64,000 bases of DNA, taken from NCBI GenBank assembly GCA_965242665.1, contig OZ251484.1, forward strand, positions 1,798,001 through 1,862,000, in the 5' to 3' direction. The translations under genes and the position numbers were made by a program. Positions 51,330-60,799 of the stretch are shown here, one piece after another; position 1 is the first letter of the stretch, and every line of letters begins with the position of its first letter. Source of the stretch: VXLM01 sp965242665 (GTDB taxonomy: Bacteria; Chloroflexota; Dehalococcoidia; Lucifugimonadales; VXLM01). The notes beneath the pieces were generated by a model that had not been told where the DNA came from, did not search any database, and saw only the letters and a list, made by a program, of their open reading frames with translations.

Positions 51330-53075
51330 TCATAGATGACCCTCTGCCTTCCAAACTTCCCGCAGGACTCCAATCATACGGCGGTTCGTCTCCGCGTCCT
51401 TGACCGCAATCCGGATCGACCGGCTGCCAAGCCTCGGGGCCGTTGCCCCCGCATCCCGAAGGAACAAGCCGTACTCTCGACACCTCGCCATGAGGGCCGC
51501 AGCGTCGGGGCCGTACTCAGGCAGATGGCAGAGAAGATAGTTCGCCTCTCCTGGCACGACTGTGAAGTTCCCTATACCCTGCAAGTCCGCCGCCAACTGC
51601 GTTCGCAGTCGGTGCGTCTCCTGATACCGCTTGGCGTAGTATTCGGAGTCTTGCAATGCCATGACCGCCGCCATCTGCCCCGGCAAGCTCACTGCCCACG
51701 GGGGATTCAACGGCCTCAGCCGCTCGATCACGCGGGGATGACCGCATAGGTATCCAACCCGCACGCCGCTGAGCGCATACGCCTTCGACATAGACTTGCA
51801 GACCACCACGTTCGGGCTATTCGCGGCGAAATGCTCAAGCGATTCATGCTTCCCAACGTAGTCTACGTACGTCTCGTCGACCAAGACGATGCTATGCGGC
51901 GGGATGCCGCGCAGCAAATCTTCCAGAGCCGCCCGCGGGATGTGGCGTCCAGTCGGGTTGTTTGGGTTCACGATCACGGCCAGATCGTAACCCCTCATGA
52001 GCTCCTCTTCGAGCCGCCTTGGACTCACCGCATATCCGTCGCCGCGGCTCAATTCGAGCCGGCCTACTCTGCACCCAATGACGTTCTCGAAAACGTGCGT
52101 ATACTCGCCGTACGTGGGGTCGAGAACAAGCACTCTCGAAGACGGCGAGAGCCATTGACGGAGGGCAAGGAAGATCAGGTTGGAAGAGCCCCCGCCCGGA
52201 AGCACGGACTCCTCGCGAACGCCGCGGCTCCGCGCTATCTGCGCAATCAGCCCCTCGCACCCCGTTGGAGGCGAGGTGCGAACCGCCCACGGCAGATACT
52301 CTCTCAGCGTGTCGATCACCTTCGGGGACGGTGGAAACCAAGCATCCAACACATCCGCGTTGATGATATGCGCGATGCTCCGCAGGTCTTCGAAGCCATG
52401 GCCAATGGCATCGAAAGAAGCGCCTCCGTGATACGCTGTGGCCGACGCTCTCATTGGTATTTCAAGCTGCCAATCGAGCCTATTCAGCCTCTGATCGATG
52501 CTGCGTTTGGACGCCATCGTCTCCCCTAGGCGGTCCACGGAATCCCGCACGGCGTCGATCGTGCCGGTCAGGAGCTCGAACCGAACCGCCCCGGACGTCA
52601 CTTGCCTGCCAGCCGGCCGGAGCCCTGCCTTCACATAGAGCCTCAGCAACTCCGCGCGGCCAATGGCAACGATGTTCCTGCCGCCCCTCGACTCGATCCA
52701 TCGAAGGGCGGCGTACATGAGCACCGCAGCCGCCAAACTACCCCGAAACGCCCTCGCAACCGTGAGTAGGCGCAATTCGTACAAACCCTCGTCGAACGGC
52801 GCCGGCACGTCATCCCTGCGGAAATACTTGTCCACGGAATACGATCCATTGCCCGGCGGGGTAATGCTGATGAATCCAGCAATCAGACCGTTCGATTTGG
52901 CGACGATATACGAATTGAACTCGTCCAAAGGGTCGGTCAATCTGCCGTCGACGTTTTCCGGATGTTGGCCCAACTCCCTGGCATAGACCTCGTGGCGCAG
53001 CCTGAATATGTCGTTCATGTCGCAGGCAGTCGCCAGAGCGACCGTCAGGCCTTTCCGCGGTGATGGACCCGGCAT
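51330..53075 (-). CDS. GNAT-like domain fused to a class I/II aminotransferase
   Basis: 581 residues from ATG 53075, with GAGGGAG six bases upstream (a Met two codons earlier has no spacing). Residues ~1-190 look like a GNAT/N-acyl transferase domain: IFRLRHEVYARELGQHPENV, YIVAKSNGLIAGFISITPPG, LRLLTVARAFRGSLAAAVLM. Residues ~220-580 are a PLP-dependent aminotransferase of the histidinol-phosphate type: GGGSSNLIFLALRQWL, VLDPTYGEYTH, NPNNPTGRHIPRAALEDLL, DETYVDYVG, and the Schiff-base lysine in CKSMSKAYALSGVRVGY. Such a fusion could make and acylate an amino compound. No partner genes are adjacent; the product is unknown. Confidence 0.8.
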   Translation of the reverse strand: MPGPSPRKGLTVALATACDMNDIFRLRHEVYARELGQHPENVDGRLTDPLDEFNSYIVAKSNGLIAGFISITPPGNGSYSVDKYFRRDDVPAPFDEGLYELRLLTVARAFRGSLAAAVLMYAALRWIESRGGRNIVAIGRAELLRLYVKAGLRPAGRQVTSGAVRFELLTGTIDAVRDSVDRLGETMASKRSIDQRLNRLDWQLEIPMRASATAYHGGASFDAIGHGFEDLRSIAHIINADVLDAWFPPSPKVIDTLREYLPWAVRTSPPTGCEGLIAQIARSRGVREESVLPGGGSSNLIFLALRQWLSPSSRVLVLDPTYGEYTHVFENVIGCRVGRLELSRGDGYAVSPRRLEEELMRGYDLAVIVNPNNPTGRHIPRAALEDLLRGIPPHSIVLVDETYVDYVGKHESLEHFAANSPNVVVCKSMSKAYALSGVRVGYLCGHPRVIERLRPLNPPWAVSLPGQMAAVMALQDSEYYAKRYQETHRLRTQLAADLQGIGNFTVVPGEANYLLCHLPEYGPDAAALMARCREYGLFLRDAGATAPRLGSRSIRIAVKDAETNRRMIGVLREVWKAEGHL

Positions 53076-53301
53076 TCTCATCTCCCTCGATTATTGGTGC
53101 GTACCATTATGACAGACTCCCCGCACGAAGACGATAGCGCGTCCCGAAGCAGCAGTTCCGCGTTTCCTCTACACTGCGCTTGGAGTGTCCCTACGTATAC
53201 GCGGCGGCCGCAGACCACTGGATTTCTGAATCCAGGACACACCGCACGCATAGAATAAACGGAACCGCGCCGACAGCGGTGAAGTCCGATGCAGGCCCAT
53301 C

Positions 53302-54102
53302 CTAGCGCGGCCGCGCTGCCAACTCGATGGCGTCAGACGGAATCCACCCCTGAAGGTCGCCGCCGGGCAGCGCGATCCAACGCCATCCCTGACGAAATTC
53401 CACGATGCGTACTTGTGCGCCGCTGTGAAGTGTGAACTCCGTGGGATACTGCGCGCCCGGCCCGCTTAGGACATCGATCTCCTGTGCGGTTATGATGCCT
53501 GCATCGTCGTTGGGGTTCGCGTACAACATGCTCGACAGCAGCAGTAAAGAGAAGAACGCCGCTGTCATCCCCGCGACCGAACTCCCCTGCACGAGCGCCC
53601 TGAGTCGCATTGTCGGACGCAGCGCCGCCGCTCCCATCCCCAGAGCGCTGCACACCCACAGCGCGAGTGCTCCTATGCCAATCTCCTCCGCCGTGGCCAG
53701 TCTTCGCCCAAAAGCCGATATGCTTGCGATGAGGGAGTCTTCTCCCTCGATCTGATCGATGGTCCGGCTGCGCGCCAGCTCGAGGTTTGCGCGGATGTCC
53801 GGGTCGCGGGGAGACAGATCCTGGGCGCGCAAATAGTTGAGGATGGCGCGGCCGAGATCCTCCATCTTGAAGTAGGCGTTCCCCGCGTTGTAATACAGCG
53901 CGGCATCCTCGTACCCCCGCTCGATGAGATCCTCATACGCTTGTACGGCCCCTGCGAAATCCCCCCGTTCGTACCTATCGTTCGCATCGGACATCGTGTC
54001 CGCAGCCGAGCGTTCTTGCGCCAGCGCAGCGCCGCCGGCCGCCGCAAGGACCGCCGTGCCCCCCGCCAATAGACCGATCAATAGCCGCCAGAGACCCCTC
54101 AT
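53302..54102 (-). CDS. BatE-like protein: TPR plus SH3-type domain
   Basis: 266 residues. Signal peptide (LLIGLLAGGTAVLAAAGGAALAQ). Two or three TPR units (ANDRYERGDFAGAVQAYEDL, ALYYNAGNAYFKMEDLGRAI) at residues ~38-115, two membrane helices (~140-210), and a C-terminal SH3-like part (GPGAQYPTEFTLHSGAQVRI, GWRWIALPGGDLQGWIPSDA). This order matches BatE proteins of the Bacteroides aerotolerance operon, whose biochemical role is unknown. Last gene of the operon; its start overlaps the end of the batD-like gene by 4 bp (ATGA). Confidence 0.8.
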   Translation of the reverse strand: MRGLWRLLIGLLAGGTAVLAAAGGAALAQERSAADTMSDANDRYERGDFAGAVQAYEDLIERGYEDAALYYNAGNAYFKMEDLGRAILNYLRAQDLSPRDPDIRANLELARSRTIDQIEGEDSLIASISAFGRRLATAEEIGIGALALWVCSALGMGAAALRPTMRLRALVQGSSVAGMTAAFFSLLLLSSMLYANPNDDAGIITAQEIDVLSGPGAQYPTEFTLHSGAQVRIVEFRQGWRWIALPGGDLQGWIPSDAIELAARPR

Positions 54103-55928
54103 TCCGAAATCGCTCCGTCCAACTCATCCAAGAGACGTCCAACCATCTCATAATATCCAGTGAACTCTGCGGAGTCGCTCGACGCGCGTCCGTACTTTGC
54201 CACCTCTCCAGTGGATAGCACGTCCTCGACGCGGCCCGCCAAGTCGGGACTCACTCCCGCTTCGAGCAGCTTCTGGGCAAGCGCCTCGTGCGTAAGCCCG
54301 CCCATCGGCGCGCCGAGCCGCGTGGAGAGGTACGTCAACAAGATATCCGCCATTACAGCCGCCGGATCCTCCGTCGCCGGAGCCGCCAGCGCAATTGCCG
54401 CGTGCGCCTCCGGCAGCGCATTCCGCCGCCGCGCCGCGGCCTCGTCGTACCTTGCCTTCCGACGACTCCACGCCGCGGCCAACGCCAGCGCCATCAAAGG
54501 CGCGCCCCACGCCGCCCAATATGCCGCGCTCCCAACGAACCCGCCGTCAGACTGCCGCGGCAGCGACGACGGCGCAGCCTTGATGTGCCGCACATCCGAC
54601 CCCGCACGCTCCACGCCCCCAGCGCCGTCCGACGCAGGCACGGTCACTCCGTCCGGGTCTGCTATGGTCATCGGAATCGGATCCGTAGCCGCCGCTGTAT
54701 ATTCCCCCGTCTCCGTATTGAAGAACGGGTACGTGATGCGTGGAATCTCCAACTCCCCTGCCCGCTGCGGCACTAAGATGACCTCGTAGTCCCGCGCGCC
54801 CACGAGACGCCCGTCTATCACGCGGCTCCGATCCGTCGCCGGCGACTCGAACACCCGCCAATCCACGAACTCCGGCCACGCCGGATCCGGCAGAAACTCA
54901 ATGTTCCCTTCCCCAGAGATCGACACCGTGAGCTGCACCGGCTCGTTGACTTTCCCCTCCGTGCTGTCCACCTCCGACGTCATGTCGAACCTGCCGACCG
55001 CCCCGGTGAAGCCCGCAGGTGCGTCCGCCGGCAGCGGACGCACCTGCATGAGTATCGGTTCGGTCTCCAGATAATTGGGCGGTGCGTAGAAGTCGATCGG
55101 CACCGACAACTCAGCCGGTTCGATCGTGATCGTCCCGACCACGCTGGGAAAGAGCACCGTTTGTAGTTCGACCACCGTATACCGGTCGAAGCCGAACGCC
55201 TCGGTGTATTCCGTCTCATCGATCTCCTGGTTGTTCCAAAAGCCTGAAAAGTCCGGCGGCTGATACTGCGGCCTCCCGTACTGCCCAAACGATGAAAGCA
55301 CAGACCGCCGATAGAACTGAAATGTATACGTGACCTGCTCCCCCAAGTACGGACGGTCGTCGTCCACCGACGCCCTAACGAATATCGCAGGATATCGCTG
55401 GTCCTCTTGCGCTCCGCTCTGAGGCGCGGAATCTCCCGTACTAGGCGCCGCGCCCTCCGTCCCTAGGCCGCGGTACACCCGAACCTGGATATCCTCCGTG
55501 CGGTATGTCCGCCCGCCAATCGCAGCCTCAATGGATGGAATCGTTATCGTTCCCTCGCGCGTCGCAACGAATGGGTAGCGGAAAGATACCAGTGTCGTAA
55601 GCGACCCATTCGTGAGGGTGGACTGTCGAAACATCGACGGCTGCCCGGCGAGTCGCAGTCCGTCGATGTCTGGTAGTTCCGGCAACCTCGGGTTCAGCGG
55701 CCCTCCAGTCACCGTAACCGTCAGGTTCAACCTCTCCCCAACCGCCACCTCCGACCGGTCTACCTCTGCGACGACCTCCGGCTCCTGTGCAGGCGGCTGC
55801 TGCGCGTGCGCGCCAGACCCACCCGCAACCGCAACCACGGCGACGGCAGCGCAAATCGCCCACGCGACGCGGACGGATCCCGCCGCCAGAACGCAGCGTG
55901 CGCGCCGCATCGTTTGGTTCAATACCAT
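54099..55928 (-). CDS. BatD-like protein
   Basis: About 609 residues. Signal peptide followed by the BatD start EVVAEVDRSEVAVGERLNLT, then beta-sandwich segments (YPFVATREGTITIPSIEAAI, VRASVDDDRPYLGEQVTYTF, LSVSISGEGNIEFLPDP-like), a membrane helix (AYWAAWGAPLMALALAAAW, ~475-495) and a helical cytoplasmic tail. This is the full BatD layout. ATG 55928 is preferred; the frame also has a GTG at 55955 inside the upstream gene. Neither has a clear ribosome site, as expected if translation is coupled. Confidence 0.82.
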   Translation of the reverse strand: MVLNQTMRRARCVLAAGSVRVAWAICAAVAVVAVAGGSGAHAQQPPAQEPEVVAEVDRSEVAVGERLNLTVTVTGGPLNPRLPELPDIDGLRLAGQPSMFRQSTLTNGSLTTLVSFRYPFVATREGTITIPSIEAAIGGRTYRTEDIQVRVYRGLGTEGAAPSTGDSAPQSGAQEDQRYPAIFVRASVDDDRPYLGEQVTYTFQFYRRSVLSSFGQYGRPQYQPPDFSGFWNNQEIDETEYTEAFGFDRYTVVELQTVLFPSVVGTITIEPAELSVPIDFYAPPNYLETEPILMQVRPLPADAPAGFTGAVGRFDMTSEVDSTEGKVNEPVQLTVSISGEGNIEFLPDPAWPEFVDWRVFESPATDRSRVIDGRLVGARDYEVILVPQRAGELEIPRITYPFFNTETGEYTAAATDPIPMTIADPDGVTVPASDGAGGVERAGSDVRHIKAAPSSLPRQSDGGFVGSAAYWAAWGAPLMALALAAAWSRRKARYDEAAARRRNALPEAHAAIALAAPATEDPAAVMADILLTYLSTRLGAPMGGLTHEALAQKLLEAGVSPDLAGRVEDVLSTGEVAKYGRASSDSAEFTGYYEMVGRLLDELDGAISE

Positions 55929-55938
55929 GAGACCACAA

Positions 55939-56748
55939 CTACCAGTCGAATTCACTTGGTGGATCGCGCGGGACGATCACCTGCTGTAGCCGCTCCTGAA
56001 GCGTCTGCGCATCATCGCTCATCGCCTCCAGCAGCTGCCGCGCCTGATCCTCCGTTATCGGCTCCGTCTGTGGACGCGACTCCATCTCCTGCTGATTCGG
56101 CTCCCCGTCCTGCTCCTGCGCGTCCTGTTGTTGCCCATCCTGCTCCTGCTGATCCCCTTCTTCCTGCGGTTCTTGTTCTTGGTCGTCCTGTTGTTGCCCC
56201 TGCTCGTTCGGTTGAGGCTCCTGCTCCTGCCCTTGCGGCCCTGGCTCCGGACTTTCATCCGGCTCCTGCCCCTGTTGAGGTTCCGGCGTCGGAAGCAGCC
56301 TCATCGCCAATTCCAAGTTATGCCGAGTCTCCTCGTTGTCCGGCTCCAACCGCAGAGCCTCCTTGAACGCAACGACCGCATCGGGGTACTCCTGCATTTG
56401 GAAGAATGCGTTGCCTCGGTTGAACTGCGCGTCAGCGCGCAGGGGATTCTCCTCCGCACGCTTGATAGCCTCGTCGTACTCTTGGATCGCTCCGCCGTAG
56501 TCCCCCGATCGATACAGCGCGTTCCCTGCATTGTAGTACGGTTCGCCGGCGTCCGGTGCCAGTTCTTGCGCCGTTCGATACGCTTCTGCCGCCGCGCCGT
56601 AGTCCCCTGCATCGAGCAGCTCGTGTCCGGAGTCGTTCGCCCGTTCGGGGGCACCGCTGCACCCCAGCGCGGTCACCGCAAAGACGCCGGCCAGCAAGAA
56701 TATCCGGAAGCCCCCGCCGATCGTGCAGACTACGGCGTGCTCAAGCAT
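55939..56748 (-). CDS. BatC-like TPR protein, probable lipoprotein
   Basis: 269 residues. Hydrophobic leader ending at L-G-C (Cys30) suggests a lipoprotein. TPRs at residues ~40-150 (LDAGDYGAAAEAYRTAQELA, PYYNAGNALYRSGDYGGAIQ, QFNRGNAFFQMQEYPDAVVA). Then a long Gln/Glu/Pro-rich tail (~155-240, for example QPNEQGQQQDDQEQEPQEEG), low complexity and probably extended, and a final helical piece. It overlaps the preceding VWA gene by 8 bp. Corresponds to BatC in the Bat operon, a scaffold for the VWA proteins. Confidence 0.82.
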   Translation of the reverse strand: MLEHAVVCTIGGGFRIFLLAGVFAVTALGCSGAPERANDSGHELLDAGDYGAAAEAYRTAQELAPDAGEPYYNAGNALYRSGDYGGAIQEYDEAIKRAEENPLRADAQFNRGNAFFQMQEYPDAVVAFKEALRLEPDNEETRHNLELAMRLLPTPEPQQGQEPDESPEPGPQGQEQEPQPNEQGQQQDDQEQEPQEEGDQQEQDGQQQDAQEQDGEPNQQEMESRPQTEPITEDQARQLLEAMSDDAQTLQERLQQVIVPRDPPSEFDW

Positions 56749-57787
56749 TGCCAGGCACCTCCCCGGATACGGACCGACGCCTTCCGACCCGAATCGAAAA
56801 CCGATCCGTCATCACCTCCGCGGCCGCAAGCGCAAGAACTCCCGCAAGTAAGAATATCTGAAACCGCTCGATCTTCGTGCGGCTGAACTCGCTCTCCAAC
56901 GTCTCATCTTCGAACGACTGGATCTCAACTGCAAGGTCGGAAATCGCGTCTGGATCCGCCGCACGGAAGTACCGCCCGCCTCCTGCTTCCGCCACGAGCA
57001 CAAGCGTCTCTTCGTCCAACCGCGATATGATTACGTCTCCTTGTGCGTCCTCTCTGAAGCCCGCGAGCGCGCCGCTCTCGTCGTATTCGGGCACCGGCTC
57101 CCCCTGTACGGAACCGAACCCAATCGTGTACACCACCGCCCCCTCAGATGCTGCCCGACGCGCCTCCTCGACCGGATCCCCCTCGTGATTCTCCCCGTCA
57201 GTCATTACCACGATCACCTTCTGCCCCGTGCGCTGGTCGCTGAACCCTGTCATCGCCGTCTCGATCGCCTCTGCGATCACTGTGCCCTGCCGCGTGATGG
57301 CGTCAGGGTGTGCGTGGCTCAGGTACGTCCTCGCCGTCGCGTAATCGAATGTTATCGGAAATTGGATGAAGCTTGCCCCAGAAAACAAGACGATGCCGAT
57401 CTCGTCGCCAGTGAGCCTTGACATCAAGTCCGATATCTCCAGCTTGGCGCGGTCGAGTCGACTCGGCTTCACGTCTTGCGCTAGCATACTCCGCGATATG
57501 TCCAATGCTACCATCACTTGCACCCCTCGATGCTCCACGACCTCCACGTCGCTTCCCCACTGCGGACGCGCCAAGGCCGCGATCACCAGCCCCGCGCCGA
57601 CGAACCACAATACCGCTCGCCGCAGCCGCGCGCCCCGGTTGATCGACGCGCTCAAACGCTCGATCAACGCAGGATCCCCGATGCGCAGGACCGACGCCCG
57701 ACGCCGCGCAGACATCCACCACACGAAGCCGACCAGCACCGGCAGCGCAGCCAACGCCCATAAATACTGCGGAGCCCCAAACGTCAT
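56741..57787 (-). CDS. BatB-like von Willebrand factor A protein
   Basis: 348 residues with two N-terminal membrane helices (~8-25 and ~60-75), a VWA domain (~90-300) with an intact MIDAS start (VALDISRSMLAQD, D-x-S-x-S), VMTDGENHEGDPVEEARRAA and one C-terminal membrane helix (~313-330). Typical of BatB. The VWA faces the extracytoplasmic side or cytoplasm depending on helix orientation, which I cannot fix. It is a paralogue of the next gene upstream (57798-58802) and overlaps the TPR gene. Confidence 0.86.
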   Translation of the reverse strand: MTFGAPQYLWALAALPVLVGFVWWMSARRRASVLRIGDPALIERLSASINRGARLRRAVLWFVGAGLVIAALARPQWGSDVEVVEHRGVQVMVALDISRSMLAQDVKPSRLDRAKLEISDLMSRLTGDEIGIVLFSGASFIQFPITFDYATARTYLSHAHPDAITRQGTVIAEAIETAMTGFSDQRTGQKVIVVMTDGENHEGDPVEEARRAASEGAVVYTIGFGSVQGEPVPEYDESGALAGFREDAQGDVIISRLDEETLVLVAEAGGGRYFRAADPDAISDLAVEIQSFEDETLESEFSRTKIERFQIFLLAGVLALAAAEVMTDRFSIRVGRRRSVSGEVPGNA

Positions 57788-57797
57788 TCCAACCCCC

Positions 57798-58802
57798 TCA
57801 CGGTATCTTCCTGAATACGGTATGCGATAGAACCAGCTCGACTAGCAGCAGCGCAAGCGCCGGAATCAAGAACCATCCCGCCAACTCGCGGTACCGCGTA
57901 AAATGCAGCACCTCCACCTCCGACTTCTCCAACGCGTCGATCTCGGTGTAGATGCCGCGCAGTCCAGCCTCGTCTGTGGCGCGGTAGAACTTTGCGCTCG
58001 TGATCTCCGCGATCTCTCGCAGCGTCTCCTCGTCCAACGGGCTCTCACGCACCGTGACTCCAGAACCAAACGGACCGAGCTGCTGTCGAAACGCGCCGGC
58101 CCTCCGGCCCACCCCAATCGTATACACCTTGATCCCCAATGCCTCCGCGGCTCGCGCGACTGTGATCGGGTCGATCTCGCCCGCGTTGTTCACTCCGTCC
58201 GTTATCAGAGTCACCAACTTGTTCTCGGCCGTCGAGTCCTTCAGCATATTCGCCGCCGTCGCGAGCCCGCTGCCGATCGCCGTCCCGTCCTGAATCCGCA
58301 GCTCCTCCGCAAGCCGAACGTCTTCCAGCAAACGCTGCAAGACCCCATGATCCAACGTTGGAGGACTCTGCGTGAACGCCTCCCGCGAAAAGACTACCAA
58401 GCCGATCCGGTCGTACTTTCGCTCCGAGATGAAGTCCGAAATGATCCGCTTCGCCGCATCCAACCGGTGTGGACGAAAGTCCGTCGCCCCCATGCTCCCA
58501 GAGATGTCCAATGCGACCGCAATGTCCACCCCCTCCCCTCGGATCACCTCCCTCGCCTCCCCCGACTGCGGCCTCGCAACAGCGATGATGACCAGCGCCA
58601 GCGCCAGGAACCGCAGACTGGGAACGAACGGCATCGCCCGCAGCCGCAAGGACTTTCCCATTCCAGAAACTAGCCTAGTGTCCGCGTATCTCATACCCGC
58701 CGGACCCATCCCCCGCTTCCACCAGTACGGAAGCAGCGCCAAGACAGGCGCAGCCGGCAGCAGCGCGAGCAGCCACGGAGAGCCAAAGCTCAAATCGCTC
58801 AC
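57798..58802 (-). CDS. BatA-like von Willebrand factor A protein
   Basis: 334 residues, same layout as the gene downstream: PWLLALLPAAPVLALLPYWW at the N terminus, a second helix (~60-75), VWA with MIDAS VALDISGSMGATDF, LVTLITDGVNNAGEIDPITV, and a final helix (~310-328). The start is GTG 58802, overlapping the previous stop in GTGA. BatA and BatB are expected to form a membrane complex; loss of the operon in Bacteroides lowers oxygen tolerance, but the mechanism is open. Confidence 0.86.
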   Translation of the reverse strand: MSDLSFGSPWLLALLPAAPVLALLPYWWKRGMGPAGMRYADTRLVSGMGKSLRLRAMPFVPSLRFLALALVIIAVARPQSGEAREVIRGEGVDIAVALDISGSMGATDFRPHRLDAAKRIISDFISERKYDRIGLVVFSREAFTQSPPTLDHGVLQRLLEDVRLAEELRIQDGTAIGSGLATAANMLKDSTAENKLVTLITDGVNNAGEIDPITVARAAEALGIKVYTIGVGRRAGAFRQQLGPFGSGVTVRESPLDEETLREIAEITSAKFYRATDEAGLRGIYTEIDALEKSEVEVLHFTRYRELAGWFLIPALALLLVELVLSHTVFRKIP

Positions 58803-59914
58803 ACGGTCACCTCCCGTCTGGCATCCGCCCCGTACTCCAACCGTCCATTGGCGGGGGCCGGCCGAGTCACTTCCACGATGTGCCGGGCCTGGCCCGATGC
58901 CTCATACGCGCTCGAAACGGACGGTGTGTACTTGGCGAACTTCACCAAGTCGCACTCGTTCAACAGATCGAGGATCAATCGAACCCGCTCGACATCCAGC
59001 GCCGACCTCCGCAGCGCGCTTGCGATCTCGTCCGTCGTCATGTCGATGGCATCGACCGGGCTTACATCGGTTAAATACATCGCATGAATGTACATCCGCA
59101 CGGCGTCCGCGACGAGCGTGTAATGCTGCTTGAAATGACCGTCCTCGGGCAGATCGAGCCGCTCGATGCGGTCGAGCTCGTCGATCGCCGCCTCCCACGG
59201 TGTGCGTGTGTCGACGACCGGAAGCGGCAGATCCCCGGGCATCCGCCTTCGACGATAGAGGTAGTACGCGCCTGCCGCGGCCGCGGCCAGCACAGCAGCT
59301 GCCAATACCGCTGCGGCGGCCCGCACGGCGGGCTGCTCCAACAATGGCGTCGAAAGATCGGCCTGGGGTTGGATGTCCTCCGGTGGATCGTCTGGACCGG
59401 ACAACACCGAGTGCACGACCACCTCCAGCGGAAAAGGATATACTTCCTCCTCGCTCCCATCCGGATGGCGGACGGTTATTGGGATGTCCGGCGTCTGCAG
59501 CTTCCCCGTGCCTAGCGCCGCCGCTTCGATATCCTGCCTCGTGGTCACCGTCCCGTCATCGTTTGCCGTCCTCCGCCCCGGCGTCTGATTGCGTACCTCG
59601 AACGGCCCCCATTGACGATACCGAGGCAGCCACCCCACGACCACCGTTTGATCCGGCGAATGCGTTATCTCCAAGACGAGCGGAACTACATCGCCAAACT
59701 GCAACTCCGCCCCCTCTTCCACGTCCGCCTTGAACGTGATGCGTACAGGCGGCTCGGATTCCTGCGCCCAGGCGACCACCGATCCCGCCGCGCTTACGAT
59801 TGCCGCCCCTCCCGCAGCCAACAGCAGCCATCGCGCGCACGCATCGAAGCCCAGCCTGCCCGGCCAGCCGATCCCGCCGCGGGCGGCCCGACGCCTGTGC
59901 ATCCCTCCATTCAT
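58799..59914 (-). CDS. BatD-related / DUF4381-like membrane protein of the Bat operon
   Basis: 371 residues from ATG 59914, overlapping the DUF58 stop (ATGA); the frame opens at 60073 only across the DUF58 gene. Signal or anchor helix (~30-50), a beta-sandwich (PPVRITFKADVEEGAELQFG, VVVGWLPRYRQWGPFEVRNQ; ~55-180), a membrane helix (AAAAVLAAAVLAAAAAGAYY, ~210-230) and a helical tail (PWEAAIDELDRIERLDLPED) as in proteins that sit between DUF58 and VWA genes. Function unknown; position fixes it to the complex. Confidence 0.75.
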   Translation of the reverse strand: MNGGMHRRRAARGGIGWPGRLGFDACARWLLLAAGGAAIVSAAGSVVAWAQESEPPVRITFKADVEEGAELQFGDVVPLVLEITHSPDQTVVVGWLPRYRQWGPFEVRNQTPGRRTANDDGTVTTRQDIEAAALGTGKLQTPDIPITVRHPDGSEEEVYPFPLEVVVHSVLSGPDDPPEDIQPQADLSTPLLEQPAVRAAAAVLAAAVLAAAAAGAYYLYRRRRMPGDLPLPVVDTRTPWEAAIDELDRIERLDLPEDGHFKQHYTLVADAVRMYIHAMYLTDVSPVDAIDMTTDEIASALRRSALDVERVRLILDLLNECDLVKFAKYTPSVSSAYEASGQARHIVEVTRPAPANGRLEYGADARREVTV

Positions 59915-60798
59915 CGCGATGGCCTTCGCAGCCGATTCCTGAAGAACGCCCCGACCTCCGCGACGTAATCCTCGTCCGTCCGAACCTTGACCCGGTCCAC
60001 GCCGGCCGAGGAGAAGACATCCTTCTTGTCTCGGTCGAACTGCGCGGCTCTCTCGGAAAACTCCCGCCTCCACGAGCGGCTTCCAGTATCGACCCAGCGC
60101 AACTCCCCACTCTCCGCATCCTCCAGAGCGACAATCCCCACGTTCGCCATCTCGTGCTCCAAGGGATCGCTCATGTCGAACGCTACAACGTCATGGCGGC
60201 GGCTCGTTACCGAAAGCGCCTGCCGGTACGTCCCGGGATCGACCAAGAAATCGGAAACGACGAACACGATGCTGCGCCGCTTCAAGAGCAAGTTGACGGT
60301 GTTCAAAGCCAGCTCGATGTCGGTCATCGTGCCTTCTGGCTGGAACACCAGCAGATCGCGCACCATGCGGAGGACGTGGCTCCGCCCCTTGCGCGGCGGG
60401 ACGAGCAGCTCTACTCTGTCGCTGAAGATCAGCAGCCCCACCTTGTCGTTGTTCGTAGTAGCAGCAAAGGACATGACTGCAGCCAGCTCCGCCGCCAACT
60501 CGCGCTTGAACCGATTCCGAGTGCCGAATTCTCCAGACCCGCTGGCATCAACCACCAGCATGACCGTCAACTCGCGCTCTTCGGCGTAGTTCTTCACATG
60601 CGGTTCGCCGGTGCGGGCCGTTACGTTCCAATCGATCGTTCGCACATCGTCCCCGGGATAGTACTGGCGCACCTCGTGAAACTCCATGCCTCGGCCCTTG
60701 AACACCGAGTTATACTCGCCGGCCAAGCTATCGGTGACGAGCTTGCGAGTCGTAATCTCAATCCGCCGAATCTTGCGGATCAACTCGTTCGTCAGCAT
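59911..60798 (-). CDS. DUF58 domain protein
   Basis: 295 residues from ATG 60798, one base after the moxR-like stop; the longer frame to 60888 lies inside the neighbour. Diagnostic DUF58 motif: GRGMEFHEVRQYYPGDDVRT (~36-55) and IDWNVTARTGEPHVKNYAEE. The rest is a degenerate VWA-like fold (TVMLVVDASGSGEFG). DUF58 proteins are almost always encoded beside MoxR ATPases and are thought to be their substrates or partners. Soluble, probably cytoplasmic. Confidence 0.9.
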   Translation of the reverse strand: MLTNELIRKIRRIEITTRKLVTDSLAGEYNSVFKGRGMEFHEVRQYYPGDDVRTIDWNVTARTGEPHVKNYAEERELTVMLVVDASGSGEFGTRNRFKRELAAELAAVMSFAATTNNDKVGLLIFSDRVELLVPPRKGRSHVLRMVRDLLVFQPEGTMTDIELALNTVNLLLKRRSIVFVVSDFLVDPGTYRQALSVTSRRHDVVAFDMSDPLEHEMANVGIVALEDAESGELRWVDTGSRSWRREFSERAAQFDRDKKDVFSSAGVDRVKVRTDEDYVAEVGAFFRNRLRRPSR

Positions 60799-60799
60799 C

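Noticed and set aside
59915..60073. Longer start of the DUF4381-like gene
   Set aside because: The extension lies fully within the DUF58 gene; ATG 59914 overlaps the DUF58 stop in the ATGA arrangement seen throughout the operon.
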